The position numbers were made by a program, and so were the translations under genes. Under the pieces are notes generated by a model that ran no database searches, was not told where the DNA came from, and saw only the letters and a program-made list of their open reading frames with translations. Positions 46,631-58,462 of a stretch of DNA of 64,000 nt are shown piece after piece. The DNA comes from Epiperipatus broadwayi (lineage: Eukaryota > Onychophora > Udeonychophora > Euonychophora > Peripatidae), in NCBI GenBank assembly GCA_028023455.1, contig JAQFVV010012398.1, positions 3,492,682-3,556,681 on the forward strand, written 5' to 3'. The stretch's first letter is position 1; every line of letters starts with the position of its first letter.

Positions 46631-48348
46631 ATTATAATGGTTGATGAAACCTCACTAACCTATATGCCATACCAGAGTGCCACTGGAATATTTATACAGT
46701 AGGCACATACATACAGGAGAGGTTACTTTTTTATCTAAAGCACCAGTCACTAGCTCAGGGGAAAGCTGAGCTTAAAATTAATTCTTAAATTTAAATATTA
46801 ATAAAATAAATATATAAAATAAGTTACTGCCAAAATTAATTAATAAAACATTTTACTATAACACACACACACACACACACATTAAACAGAAAGATTCTGA
46901 AAATTAAATTAACTAAATATATTTCATTTAAATCATGTGCACAGATTGAAGCATTTAATAGATTTAAATACAATTTTAATATTTTAATAAGTGTGAATAT
47001 GATAATAGATTATGAATATAACCAACCCAATCCCTTTTAATCCTAGGCTAGAATCTTGCATTTAAACCAATGCTAGCTTAATGATGTACTGATGTGACCA
47101 ATGCAAAAATGATATTATTAGCATAACACAATCATGCTAATAGGAATTTTCATCTGTAGCATATCATTTGAGAAATAATGAATCATTGTGAGAAGAAATT
47201 AGCATCGTCCCCATGATACAAGAACAAAATTATACAAGAAACTGTGTAAATGGTCTTAGGGGTCATTTCCAGCTTACTGTCCCAGTCAGAGCATAAGAAA
47301 ATCAATGGCATAGGAAATACATCTAGAACTATTGGCAATGTGATGACTATACATTTGGGTCATATATTCAGGTGGGTATTATGCCCTGTATGCCAACATG
47401 GTACAAGGTATCAAGTATCCAATGCACATATTCAAATTACATTGACATAAAACACCCATACATCTATCCACTAGCACCGATCCAACTATGAAATGATTAG
47501 CCCAAAATTAACACATTTAAACTAGCATAATCTTATGAATCTATGCAGCCATTTATGCTTATTTTTTTAGTTATTAATCTAAACAAAAGTTATGAGAATG
47601 GAAATGATATCAAACACATATATAAAATATAATAAATAATTTAAAATTTTAGTCAGATAAGAGAATTTGTTTTAAAAGTTAAGTGACATTTAAAATACTT
47701 GAAAAATTCACATTATATAATTAATATTCATGCTTCTTTTAAAAAAAAGTTTATACTGTCCATCTTGGCGATCCATGATGCATGGTAGAATACAAAGTTC
47801 TTTTCATTTCATATTCTTCTAGGTGGAAACAAATCCACGGCTGGAACCATTACATTCTGGGGGACACCTCAGCTGCTGCAGACACAGGAAACATAAATGA
47901 TTGCTCATCCCTACATTTTGGAGATCTGCAATACACTTATAATATATTTAAATATCACACAATCAGAAAGCAATCCAAATCTCCATCTCAACTTCAAAGT
48001 TTTCTTTTTATATCTTTGGTACATTTTAAACAGCAAATTCAAGGATCAATCTTACATGGCTTGACTTTTTCCTGTGGACTGTGTGCTTATTTCCATCATT
48101 TATTGGTCAGCTTTCTTTAGAGCAGGAAATCAAAAATTTTATCACTAGTATGTTTTTTAATTTATCTCCTATCTGACTTTATGCCCAAAGGCCTGTTTGC
48201 AATTACATTAATATAGAAAATCATTTCCATTCTAAGATTAAAAATAACTAATTAACAGCATTTTTTTAAAAAAAAATTCTTTTATATCAAAACAATCTTG
48301 TTTTTAAATTTTAAACTTTAAATTATATAATTAGTTTGCCATCTGTGC

Positions 48349-48391
<43 letters not shown>

Positions 48392-48506
48392 ATCAAATAA
48401 TTAAATTCTTTTTTTATACATATATTTCTTCTTGAGGGTGATTTTATATTTTTTTCATGTTTATTTGAAAAAAATGTAATGAATGGCATATACTTATTCT
48501 GTTACT
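46631..48506 (-). repeat. related LTR, reverse arm of inverted pair
   Basis: On minus it starts AGTAACAGAATAAGTATATG beside (TA)n and ends ACCATTATAAT, then the primer site. It is the inverted copy of 44532-46500 throughout. An 18-unit (TA)n at about 48351-48386 is expanded relative to the forward arm. The 112-codon frame 47782-48120 is not conserved coding. Confidence 0.7.
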
Positions 48507-48524
48507 ATATATATATATATATAT

Positions 48525-49695
48525 TGTAACGTTTATTTATATACGTTGCAAATATATTGGCATTTGGTAAAAGCTAAAAAATAAAAGTAAATTTAGATTA
48601 TTTTTTTTGACTAATTTTTTTTTTTAAAAAAAATAACATACAATGAAAGTTAAATTTTTCTTTTGTATTTTTTTTTTTTAGTTAACTGGAAATAAAAGTA
48701 GAATTAGAGAGAACAAAAGAATTCCAAAAGCAAGTAAAAAGATAAGCTAAAAGAAAAATATTTTAGCTAATTAAACATGGCTGAAAAATGATAAAAAAAA
48801 GAGAACTTAGTAATTGAAAAATGATAAAGACTGTATAAGATTATAAACACAAAACGCCATGATCCTAGCATGCGCAGAAGTCGGAAAACTGGGCCTCTAG
48901 AGAGTATAAAAGGCAGAGATCAGTTTGAAGAACATCTTGGTTTAGCTGATATTCTTTTGGTTGGTTTTGGATTAGAGAATCCAGACCATTCTACGATGAA
49001 AAAGTTATTCATACAAGAGTAGACCAGAGCTTTAGCTGACATCATTACTGATGGACACCAGAGAAGCTTACGCGACTAGCCTATGGAACCAGCACCAAGA
49101 TCAACTAATAATCAAAGGCCATGAGCTCAATTCAACCTTGAAAAACTATGAATAGTTATCTACTACTGAATTCACAAAACTTACCAGTAAGTTAAGACTA
49201 CTTATTCCTGATTGTGACAAAATTAAGTGTTTGCAAACAAGTCTTAAAATAATCCTGATAGAGACTTTCATTTTTTCTGTACAAGAGACTTTTGTTTATA
49301 CCAGAACTTTTTAATTAATTATTTTAATTTATTGATTGCATCATATTTGAATTAATATGTGTTCTCTCTGATTTACTTGATTAGGAATTCTCGTTTTAAC
49401 TTAAACAGATTTTTAATCTGTTATAATAATAAAAATATTTCTAATATCAATTTTCATTTGTCCGTTATTAACAATAGTTATTATTTTTTTTTATTATTAA
49501 ATCTATTAGTAGTTTAATAAGATTTAAAAATGTAATTTACCTTTGCCAATATGTTTGAATAAGCCCAGGAATAATAATCTTAAAAAAATAATTCTCGTTA
49601 CGGTATGATTAATACCGATTAGTTTAAAAAACTTTTTTTTTTCTTTTTAATTTGCGAGATGTTATATGATGATTTCAGTGAATTCTTCGAAATTC
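48525..49695 (+). mobile_element. third LTR type with promoter, interior lost
   Basis: TGTAACGTTTATTTATATAC starts directly after (TA)n. TATAAAAGG at 48905 and TCAGTTTG at 48920 form a promoter-like unit. The LTR probably ends at AATTC before TGGCACCCAGACTAAAT (49696), a primer site. No pol genes follow. The next 190 bp are non-coding and then other repeats begin, so this is a truncated 5' LTR. Confidence 0.55.
48905..48930 (+). promoter_or_regulatory. LTR promoter
   Basis: TATAAAAGG with a following TCAGTTTGAAG. Spacing from TATA to the initiator-like site is short (about 16 nt), so the true start may lie further downstream. Confidence 0.4.
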
Positions 49696-49710
49696 TGGCA
49701 CCCAGACTAA
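49696..49710 (+). other. tRNA primer-binding site
   Basis: TGGCACCCAGACTAA begins with TGG and matches the first 9 bases of the primer site at 46630. The position fits an LTR end. Confidence 0.5.
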
Positions 49711-49893
49711 ATAAATTAAAAGCTGATTTCATCAATAGCACAATTCTCAACAATTACTAGGCCGAGTTGATCAGGAAATATAGCTGTGTTTTTAGGATAG
49801 AAATACAACTTTCTTCTTTTTTTGACATAGCTTGATCAACTCACGCGCAGTTTATATTAGCATGTAAAGGCCTAGCAAAACGGAAAACATTAT

Positions 49894-49996
49894 AATATAT
49901 ATGACACAAACACTTCATTAGTAATAAAATTATAAACAAAAGAAATGAATTCTGCTTAATTTGTTGCTAGACTCACTGGAGATAATAGGAATTATA
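49894..49996 (+). repeat. 0.1-kb repeat shared with 61387-61485
   Basis: GACACAAACACTTCATTAGT ... TTGTTGCTAGACTCACTGGAG matches 61387-61485 at about 90 percent. Both are preceded by ATATATAT. In the second copy the 51.4-kb repeat follows almost at once; here 1.37 kb intervenes. Confidence 0.75.
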
Positions 49997-50031
49997 TTAA
50001 TTAGTGATTACATATCAAGAATTTAGATGTA

Positions 50032-51365
50032 CACCTTTACTGCACTTAGCGATTGTCTACTTAGTGATATTTCACTATAGTGATCATCATCAATTTTTAC
50101 CCACTACTTTGATTTACAATCAATTATTCACTATAACGATCGGAAAAATTTACAAAAAAATTTTTTTGGCAGCCATCTTGAATTTTGCATCACTGATGAC
50201 ATCAGAGAATACGTATTTTAAATTCATTTTACCCAAAAGCAAAAGTACATTACTGTATAGCACATACAATATTTTATTCATAAAACACAATCTTAGTGCT
50301 GCATTCAGTATTATGAATATAGAACGTATAAACTTAAAATATATATAATTACTGAATCTATAATACTGTATACATATAAGTGTCGAATGTCTTTAGAAAA
50401 AATAAACTTTATTTAAATATGATGTACAGTATTTGGATTATTTAAATAAAGTTTAATTTTTCTACACATTCAACACTCATATTAGATGATAAAAACAGTA
50501 CAACTAAAATACCATCATCACAAACTTTCAGGAAAACACTAAATACTAATATTAAATTGTGTGTGTGTGTGCTCATTAATTACATACACTCAAGTGGTAT
50601 CAAATCAAAAGAAAAACATTTTTAAAAAAGTTTAAAAAGAAAAACAGATTACATTTAAAATAAGTGTTAATAAATAATCTTTCTACACGAACGAGGAGAG
50701 GGAGGCACTATTACATTACTAAAAATATACAGTAAGAAAAATAAACTTAGTGTATGCTTTAAAAAATTAGAACAGATTTTTTTTTCTTTTAAAATAAGTT
50801 GATTTTTATATTTTTCTAAAGTTGACTGATTTACAATATGCATTAAGCCTTTTTGTTACTCTGGAGTACAGTAATAAGTCTTTATGTTTAATTAAATAAT
50901 TTATAATTAAACATTGTTTTTTAATTTGAATAATTTCACATAAGTAATAAACATAAATGTACAATAATATGTACTATAATACAAAATTTAAAAAATGCAC
51001 TTCAGTATGGATTTTTTTCATTATGATGAAAACCCGCGGAATAATATAAAAACTCTTAAATTCAAATTTAGTTTCACTTTCTCTTTCTTTTTGCTGTACT
51101 GTACTTTTTAAACAGTGAAAATATACATTTTTTTCCTAATGATATAAAACTTTTCTTTTTAGATACTGTATTTAGTCATCATTGCTATGAAAAAAATCAA
51201 GAAAAATCTTTGAGCTTGGAAACCAATGTGGATATTTTACATGTACTGGAACTGACCAATTTTTCCCCATAGACCCCCATTATAAATACGTATTCTGTAT
51301 ATGCGATTCTTGCTTAATGGTGGGTTTTGGAGGACCAATTGCCATCACTAAGTGGGGTAAAGATG
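50032..51365. mobile_element. 1.33-kb TA-flanked inverted-repeat DNA element
   Basis: Ends CACCTTTACTGCACTTAGCG and, inverted, CATCTTTACCCCACTTAGTG. TA stands outside both ends (50030-50031 and 51366-51367). Inverted similarity recurs further in (GAGAATACGTATTTTA near 50205 with TAAATACGTATTCTG near 51283), so the terminal repeats may be up to about 180 bp. Repeated CACTATAACGA/CTTAGCGA-type motifs at the ends resemble pogo/Tigger elements. No transposase; 50004-50348 is not protein-like. It carries a relative of the 9.5-kb hairpin family at 50376-50550. Confidence 0.65.
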
Positions 51366-53314
51366 TATATCACATATATACAAAGGACATTGGCTAACAT
51401 ACATATTAGTGTTCTTTGGGGAAGGTGTCACTCAAGTAGGTATATGAGGCTAAATACAGCAGGATAAGAGAGAGATAATTAACTACTAAATAAGGTTAAA
51501 ATAGATGATCACATAGTTCTCATGACCATGATCCATTTATGCTGAAATATACAAGGATAAGAGAGATCGTACTGAGTTGCTACAAGTCCAATAAGAAGAC
51601 AATGATGGGATTATGCTCACTTTTGCAAAGTAATATACAAATTTCATAGAAATAAATGGGTCATGAAATGAAGGAATAAAAATCTTCATATAATCCTTAA
51701 TAATTCTCATTAACAGGCAGGAATGATCTATTGTATTGGTAATAAGACAAGAGCAAGGCCTGAAATAAAGAAAATATTCCTACATTTGCATGGAACTTAG
51801 CCAAACAGAACCCGTCAAATTAAATCTTCTGAAGCAGGGATATATGTTTGCAGAAGAAATGCAATAAAATAGGCAAGAAATTAGACAACCCAGTAATGCT
51901 AAAGTTATATAAATAATGAATATTCAGCTTAAACATTAAATATATATAAATAAAACCAGAAGGGTCATGTCATAAGTTTAATACGTGGACATCTATTACA
52001 TAGCTTAATCAAGAATGACACAGTTATTCTACATATTAAAAAAAATTGGTAAAGATAATTACTCCCTGCTTAGTTGAGATCTGCACCATAGATCTTATAT
52101 ATATAATGAAACATTGATGTGAAAGCCAAGCAATTGTAATATATAAAATTGTATTAAAAGTTTTATAGAATATACTATCGCATCTTATATTTCATTAATT
52201 ATATCACAAGGTCTATAGAATTAAAATAACTTATCTGCAGTATACATCAAATGGTATTAAAATGTTTTATAGAATTAAAGTATCATATATATATAGGCTC
52301 TTTTCAAATATAAAAGTTAAAACTTTTATCTTGGTCACACTTTTTGAAAGTTGTTTATAGACCATGTGTAATTTCAGTAATGGTCAGATTACAAATTTGG
52401 AAATAACTTTTAAATAGATAATTTTGAAATAACAAATAGAATAAGAAAACAAATTAGAATCGATGAGAGGAGCAATTTAAATGCTTGCTTTGATAGAATT
52501 ACTGAGCAGACTTTTAGATACATCAAAATATTTAGTCATTGAAATATATTTACTAAATTTACCTCCATCTCATTCTTAAACAATAAGTCTAACAGGTTTA
52601 AGAAAGATTGAGTATATTACAATAGTCAATCTTCCTTAATATCAAATTAAACATAGATCATAATACAATAAGAAAAATATTTTAAATAATTCAATAATAA
52701 TATTTAAATAATACAATAAGAAGCATTTTTTACAGAATAATTAATATATGTTACTCAAGCAAAGAAGGCAGAATATTAACGATACAAAATTGTTTACTGG
52801 TAAATTGAGATTTATAAAGTTAAAATAAATCACTATTTTAACAGACTTTCACAAAGGATTTTAATAAACAATAGAACTATATGCTGAACTTCATGGTATA
52901 TAGTTCATTGGACTTATGAAGTAGTGCTCTTGGATATTGACTGGCTAGTTACTCAGGTGCTTCCAATGGTCAGTGCATTCTCTACTGGGCTTCTTCTTGA
53001 TGGCAATAGCAGGATATGTCAGCAACTTTGATCATCAAATGTAGGCAGCGACTTTAGTGGTATGGCATGCTAAAGGTAGTGTGGGGTCTCCATATTCATG
53101 CTCTCTGGAGATAGTCAGAAAAACTGACACACTCTATTCACTGATCATATTGTTACTTATAACAGCTTATCAAAAAGAACTTTCTTCCCTGCTCAGAGAG
53201 ATATATATATATATAACTAACTTTAAATTTAGAGAAAAAAATTCTTTGCTGTCTTAAAAAATCATTGATTGCAACCTCAATCTAGTTTTTTTTTTTTTTA
53301 ATATATAAAGACAA

Positions 53315-53320
53315 TTTATT
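53315..53320 (-). terminator. poly(A) signal AATAAA of the retrocopied mRNA
   Basis: AATAAA on minus lies 53 nt after the stop, and the genomic A14 starts 15 nt further on: the spacing of a real cleavage site copied from mRNA. Confidence 0.8.
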
Positions 53321-53373
53321 TTTCAAGTAAATATAAACATTTTTTTTCATGAAGGATCTACACAGAACTTGAA

Positions 53374-53568
53374 CTAAAGCACATCTTCGGCCTTGTCATA
53401 TCTTGTAACAATTTTCCCTTCTTCCCATTTAGCAACTTTAATTAATGTTTCTTCAGCCTTCAATGCTTTTTCTCGAAAATCCAGTTTAAGAGCCCGCCGT
53501 AAAGCTTTAGCCGCAATCTGAGAATACTGAATATAATTTAAACCAGCTTGTCTCCAGAAAGCAACCAT
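53374..53568 (-). CDS. ATP5F1E: ATP synthase epsilon subunit (ATP5F1E) retrocopy
   Basis: A 64-codon intact frame. The N-terminus MVAFWRQAGLNYIQYSQIAA followed by KALRRALK matches the conserved start of mitochondrial F1 ATP synthase epsilon (human ATP5F1E, yeast ATP15 family). That small subunit sits in the central stalk with gamma and delta and helps F1 assembly. It has no cleavable presequence, as is usual for the family. Length is slightly above the usual 50-60, with an acidic tail ending KAEDVL. The start is the first ATG, preceded by AAATA. No promoter is apparent, and the context shows it is a processed copy. Whether it is expressed or a young pseudogene is open; the frame has no lesion. 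Confidence 0.85.
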   Translation of the reverse strand: MVAFWRQAGLNYIQYSQIAAKALRRALKLDFREKALKAEETLIKVAKWEEGKIVTRYDKAEDVL

Positions 53569-54227
53569 TATTTAATATTTTTGATTACCCTCAATAGAAG
53601 GTCAAAAAACAAAAATTGAATTTTCTAATTCTACCACTGTTATCACGGGTCTTAGCCTCAATATAGTTTAATTTTAAAATTTTACTAATTGCATTTTCTT
53701 TAAATTCTGAATACCTTTGGTTTTATCTAATCTCCCCATGATAATTAGATATTTCTTGGCACCTTCTACCATAATGACAATGACAACAGTAATTTCTAAA
53801 AATAGAATTTAATTGGTATTCTTTTAACATCAGTTGATTATTTTCTTTTTTTGTTGACTTGAATCCCCCTTACTCACACATATCTTCATAATCATATTAA
53901 ATTTCATAATAAAATTACATTTCTTTTATACATTTTTTTTATAAAATACCTTAGTATTATAACCTAATGGCAATACTATATACATGAAGAACATATATAT
54001 GGCTGCTTCATATCCCCACAACCAGAGATAAAACAAAAAAATCCATTTGCCTATCTAAGTGGTTGACCATTATTGAAGTGAAATATGGTTAGTATAAATA
54101 TATATTAAAGGTTTAGTAAATGATGATACAAATTAATGCAATATAAAGAAGAATTCTAAAGTAGATTGATTCCCAGTTTCTTTAATTATTCTTAGGTCAG
54201 GCGATCTGCTTTGTTAAAAACTCGTTT

Positions 54228-54264
<37 letters not shown>

Positions 54265-54267
<3 letters not shown>

Positions 54268-54449
54268 CCACTCTATGTCACTGAAGCAATCCATTGGCTA
54301 TGTACACTTCCATTTTAAAAAAAAATCACCTATTTGTAATTTATCTGAAAAATTAAATTTATTGATTTTACAGAAATCATTTGTAAAAGGATTAATGGTA
54401 ATTAATTCTATATGACAGTCTATTTTCCAGGCAAGATTCACAAACAACA
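54265..54449 (-). repeat. candidate 185-bp 3' LTR
   Basis: Starts TG directly after a G6 polypurine run and ends CA beside (TA)n. The second LTR is not present, so it is unconfirmed. Confidence 0.35.
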
Positions 54450-54665
54450 CCCCCCTTCTGTGGTGACAATTAAACAATTTAGAGCCATTATTAGATTATC
54501 AGACAAAGTCATTGATTCCGCCAAATGGCAATTTTGATAGCTCCATATATTAAAATGGTTGCTAAGGTTAACACATTAAATGCATCTGGATGTTTATCAA
54601 TATTATTTATTTTTGACAGTTATTTTCTTTCATGCTTGCTGTCTATTATTTTTAAGATATTTATT

Positions 54666-55010
54666 TCAATTATTGCTTCTCCCCCAAAATAGCAAATAAT
54701 GAGAAACTGTTTTTCCCAATACCAAGCATATAACAAGAATACATTCTAGTAAACTCTGACTTCTTAACACTTTCACTGCATATTCATGTTTTTCATGATT
54801 TTCAAAGAAGTATAAATCTTTGCCATTATTTTCTGCTGATATTATAAAAGACAAAACTATAGTAGTATTTGTTGGTAAAAGACAACAATGCATTATGTGA
54901 GATGATTCTATTGGACTGAATCCAGATCATACTGTAAATACATTTTTGTTATTTCTATACCATACAGTAAATTTAGTTTCTTGACAAATGATTAAGATGG
55001 TCACTTTATA
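54666..55010 (-). pseudogene. decayed coding patch, gag-pol-like
   Basis: The minus frame gives TNTTIVLSFIISAENNGKDL then YFFENHEK and KVLRSQSL, preceded by a stop and further open text. The flavour is that of the region between protease and RT in Ty3/Gypsy polyproteins, but no DTG or RT motif is seen. Confidence 0.3.
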
Positions 55011-55693
55011 AGTATCTTTTTGAAAAGTGCTGCCAAAATATTTAACAGTGGACTTGAACATTTTTGTAAACAATTAGTTTCTACAGATGACAGAAATCTC
55101 TTCTTTTTCTGAATGTGGAAAGCTTACTCTTTCAAAATCTGATGTAATATTTTCCATTAAGTTGGTTTTTTTTAAGTAAAATTTTTCTTTTATTTAAAAT
55201 GTCATCAAGACTAAAATTAACTGCTTTATACTCATTTACATTTTAAATATTATCTTTAATAAGAATTATTTCACCAACTTCTTTTGAATCATTATTACTT
55301 ATTTCTGATATCACCATATTATACTTAGAATAAATTTCATTTATTGCAGATGCTTATCTTAAAAACAGATAATTCTAATTTAATACTATTAGCATCACAC
55401 TGATCGCTCACCAACTGGGTTGATATTTTTCAGTGACTTTTAAAATAAATTTACACTGGATTCACTTAAAACACCTGTTTTATTTAAAAAATAACTCATT
55501 CTTGCATTCTGATTCTGAGAAAGTATTCACATCAATATTTACAGAATGCTGTTTCAGTTCTTTTTTGATCCTCTGTCTCTTCTGGATGGCATTGAAATCT
55601 ATTTAATAAATATCATTTTTGTTGCTTTTTATTTCTACTGTGGTTTTTTTTCCAGGCTTCTTTTAATTTGTTTATCTCTCTTTCACACTTTTC

Positions 55694-56062
55694 TCAATTG
55701 ACTTGGACCTCTTTTCTGAGTTGATATATGGACTGCTCTTGCATCTTGATGGCATCATGGATAGCTCCCATAAGTCTTTGCTCCATTTGTTCTAATCTCT
55801 GCTCCATTTGTTCTGATTTTTTCTCAATTCTATGATTATTTGATCTGATTGCCATCTCATTTGTTCTGTCATTATGTGAGTGCCTTCTAATTTCATTATT
55901 TGAGACAACATACTCTGCTCCATTTTTTCTTTGTCTGTGATTGTCTGATCCTGTGAATAAATGGTAATCATGTTCCTTAAAAGTTAATCTCTGGGATTTG
56001 TTTTTGAAATGAATGTTCTTCCAACTGTATACTAATATAAGTTTCCATATCCTTTTATTCAA
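55694..56062 (-). pseudogene. coiled-coil, gag-like frame
   Basis: 122 codons, with heptad-like EKKSEQMEQRLEQMEQRLMG near residues 80-100, then HDAIKMQEQSIYQLRKEVQ. An ATGGATATTAG start lies just upstream in another frame. A coiled-coil at the start of a gag-like protein is common in Ty3/Gypsy elements. No nucleocapsid knuckle found. Confidence 0.35.
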
Positions 56063-56222
56063 TATCTGAACTAATATCCATTTTCAAAGTTTTCCTATCA
56101 ATAATCTATTTCTTTTTTAAAAGCTATCCATTTCCTTGAACTATACGCCAAAGAAGCGATCATTAATGGAGCTCCCTTGATTTCCTCTCTCTCTCTCTAT
56201 ATATATATATATATCTATATAG

Positions 56223-58340
56223 TACCCTTTTCTAAAGGTCAGAAATAGTCCATCACAGTAAATTACTAAAAATTTTAAATTTTACAATACATTCTCTTGA
56301 TGAGTTAGTTATATTTTATTAATTATATCTTAAATATACAATTTAAAGCTCAATGAAAATACGTAATGCATGAAATTATGATAAATCACTTAAGAACAGT
56401 TAAGTAAAGCTAAAAATATTATTACATATAGTTGCAAAAGCTGGCCATAATAAATAACACAGCTATAAATATTTAAAAGTATGTTTAAAAGTTCAATTTT
56501 AATAGTCTAAAACTTATAGTTAAATAAATGTTATATTTATTTTTATAAATCATATTTAATAATTATATTTAATATCATATATTTTAAAAGTTAGTTTTAT
56601 GGTAGTGAAAGTTATGTTTAATTCTATATTTTCTAAATTATTCTTCCAAATTTTATATAATTGTATTATTTTATTTAATACAAATAGTGTTGCAATTTAT
56701 TATTTATTCACAGACAGAAAATCGGATGCCATCTGTATTGGTTATATCAGTCATAAGATTCATATAATAATATATGGTTATACATACTTGCTTGCTAATA
56801 TTTAGATTAGTAAAGTTCAAAATATTGTAAAATTGCATTATAGAATTAGATGTATTTATTACCTATCATAAAAGCAAATAATAAATATTAAGTTAACTAT
56901 CATATAAAATGTTTTAAATAATGTTATAAGATGAATACAGCTAATAAAAAATTAAATATTTTGTTTTAAAATAAAATAGATAAATTAAATATTAGGAGTG
57001 GGATAATTTATTAAATAGTGTTTTTAAAATGTCTTTTAAAATATTTAAATAATTTAGTAAAGTATTAATTGATTTAAAAGTAATATTTAAATAATATTTT
57101 TAAAGTTTCAATATGTCATATTTTTTATTTTGAAATTTAATTGTGTAAGTTTCTAACATTATGCAAATTTGGTATCAAACCAAAAGTAAGAATCAACCAA
57201 TAGAATGACATATTTTTTAAGATGTAAATACCGATTGCATGGGGGGTATCAATGGTGATTAAAAAATGTATTAAAGGTAGCAGAGATCATCTCAGTAGCT
57301 ATTAAGGTGATAGTAATTTTAATTTTATTATTTAGTCAATTTTTAGTGCTCTTGTACAATTTTATTTGCAAAGCTAATAGGTTATTATTATTTTAAAAAG
57401 TATTTGCAAAAAGTGAGTGTAAAATAAAAATATTAACAATAACTTCATTTAATATGCCTTGCTAATTTTTAAAGTCCTGTTATCAGTAGCATTCATCAAA
57501 ATCTAATATATAACTTCGCAATAATAAAATGAATATACCAATAAATAAAATGTATTCAACTTATAATATTTTAAAAATGAGTATAATATTTATTAATGCA
57601 GTTTCAATAATATTGAACAAGAGGACTATTCAAATGAATAAATAAATTTTATGGACATTGTATGGGAAACTTATTAAAAAAACTGTTTGCCAATTAAAAG
57701 TAAAGACGCATTATTTTATATAGCAAGATAGTCTTGTCCAGCATTAATAAGCAATAAGACAAGTATACTTTATAATAAATTTATGGAAATATCATGTTAT
57801 AAGAGTAAATGTTATATCCTTTTTGAAGGAAACATTTAAAATATTTATGAGAAATTATTTTAATGAAAGACTCACGGAAGATATTCTAGAAAAGCATATG
57901 TTATTAAAACCTGAACAATATATAGGTTATATGCATTTGTGAAAAATTAATTTAAAGCTGATAATTTAAGACAATAATAAACCACTGAATAGGTAATAAA
58001 TAACAATAAATTTCTTCGGAGAAGAAACCTATAAAGAAAATGAACATGTTAATAAATAAAATATGGAATTATGGAAATAAGTATTGCACAAAAGTTTATC
58101 CAGACAATTCAAGCTAAGCTAAAGAGATATGATGCATCAATATGCCTATAGAAGCTTCATGGAATTATTTTTAAAAGTTATGATTTATTATATTTTAATA
58201 GTCATCATTCTGGACTATAGAAACCACAAATTATTATTCTATTAACTATTCCAGAATAGATTGATGATTATTTTATTTAATTTTTCAAGATTTTAAGATG
58301 TTGTAATATTTTTTATTATTCATTTTTTAAACCTGAGATT
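56223..58340. other. AT-rich unique DNA, no gene seen
   Basis: Very AT-rich with no element boundary. Short frames (for example 56599-56805) are not protein-like. Confidence 0.5.
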
Positions 58341-58462
58341 TTCGTACCGGAAGTTTGGATGACACTTACTGCAGGAAACGTATTGTCCTATTCATCATCA
58401 TAGCAATGGGGGAGGTTGTAGAATTACTCTTGAAGAGAACTTTTTTAACAAAAAACTTTTGA
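58341..58462 (+). promoter_or_regulatory. candidate promoter/first exon with ETS site
   Basis: ACCGGAAGT (58346-58354), an ETS/GABP-type site typical of housekeeping promoters, lies in a small GC-richer island. It is followed by ATGGGGGAGG at 58406, which opens an 18-codon frame (MGEVVELLLKRTFLTKNF). No convincing donor follows. Could be a gene start or chance. Confidence 0.25.

Larger units (their letters stand above)
53275..53666 (-). mobile_element. processed ATP5F1E retrocopy with target duplication
   Basis: On minus: short 5' leader, intronless coding region, 3' UTR, AATAAA (53315-53320), then A14 (53286-53299) where an mRNA tail would be. The insert is flanked by CCTCAATCTAG (53275-53285) and CCTCAATATAG (53656-53666), an 11-bp target duplication with one mismatch. 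The paralogous repeat B copy at 62860-62900 reads ATCTCGATCTAG then TTTAATTTTAAAATTTTAC, i.e. the same site without the insert. LINE-type machinery is the likely agent. Confidence 0.85.
51372..54015. repeat. dispersed repeat B, copy 1
   Basis: Collinear with 61490-63240: shared CTCAAGTAGGTATRTGAGGC, then AATAATTCTCA.TAACAGG, then GGTCAGATTA.AAATTTGGAAAT, then AGTTCATTGGNCTTA, then TTTTATCTAATCTCCCC. Compared with copy 2 it has about 500 bp more (51790-52285) and the ATP5F1E insertion. No clear open frame, so the class is unknown. Confidence 0.75.
54265..56190 (-). mobile_element. decayed Ty3/Gypsy-like element
   Basis: Bounded by (TA)n at 54232-54264 and (CT)n(TA)n at about 56188-56222. On minus: a gag-like coiled-coil frame (55694-56062), stop-poor patches, a protease/RT-junction-like patch (54666-55010), then CAGAAGGGGGG as a polypurine tract followed by TGTTGTTTGTG..., an LTR-like 185 bp ending GGTCA (54265-54449). 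The 5' LTR is not found. Stops and shifts are many. The assignment rests on layout more than on any single catalytic motif. Confidence 0.4.
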
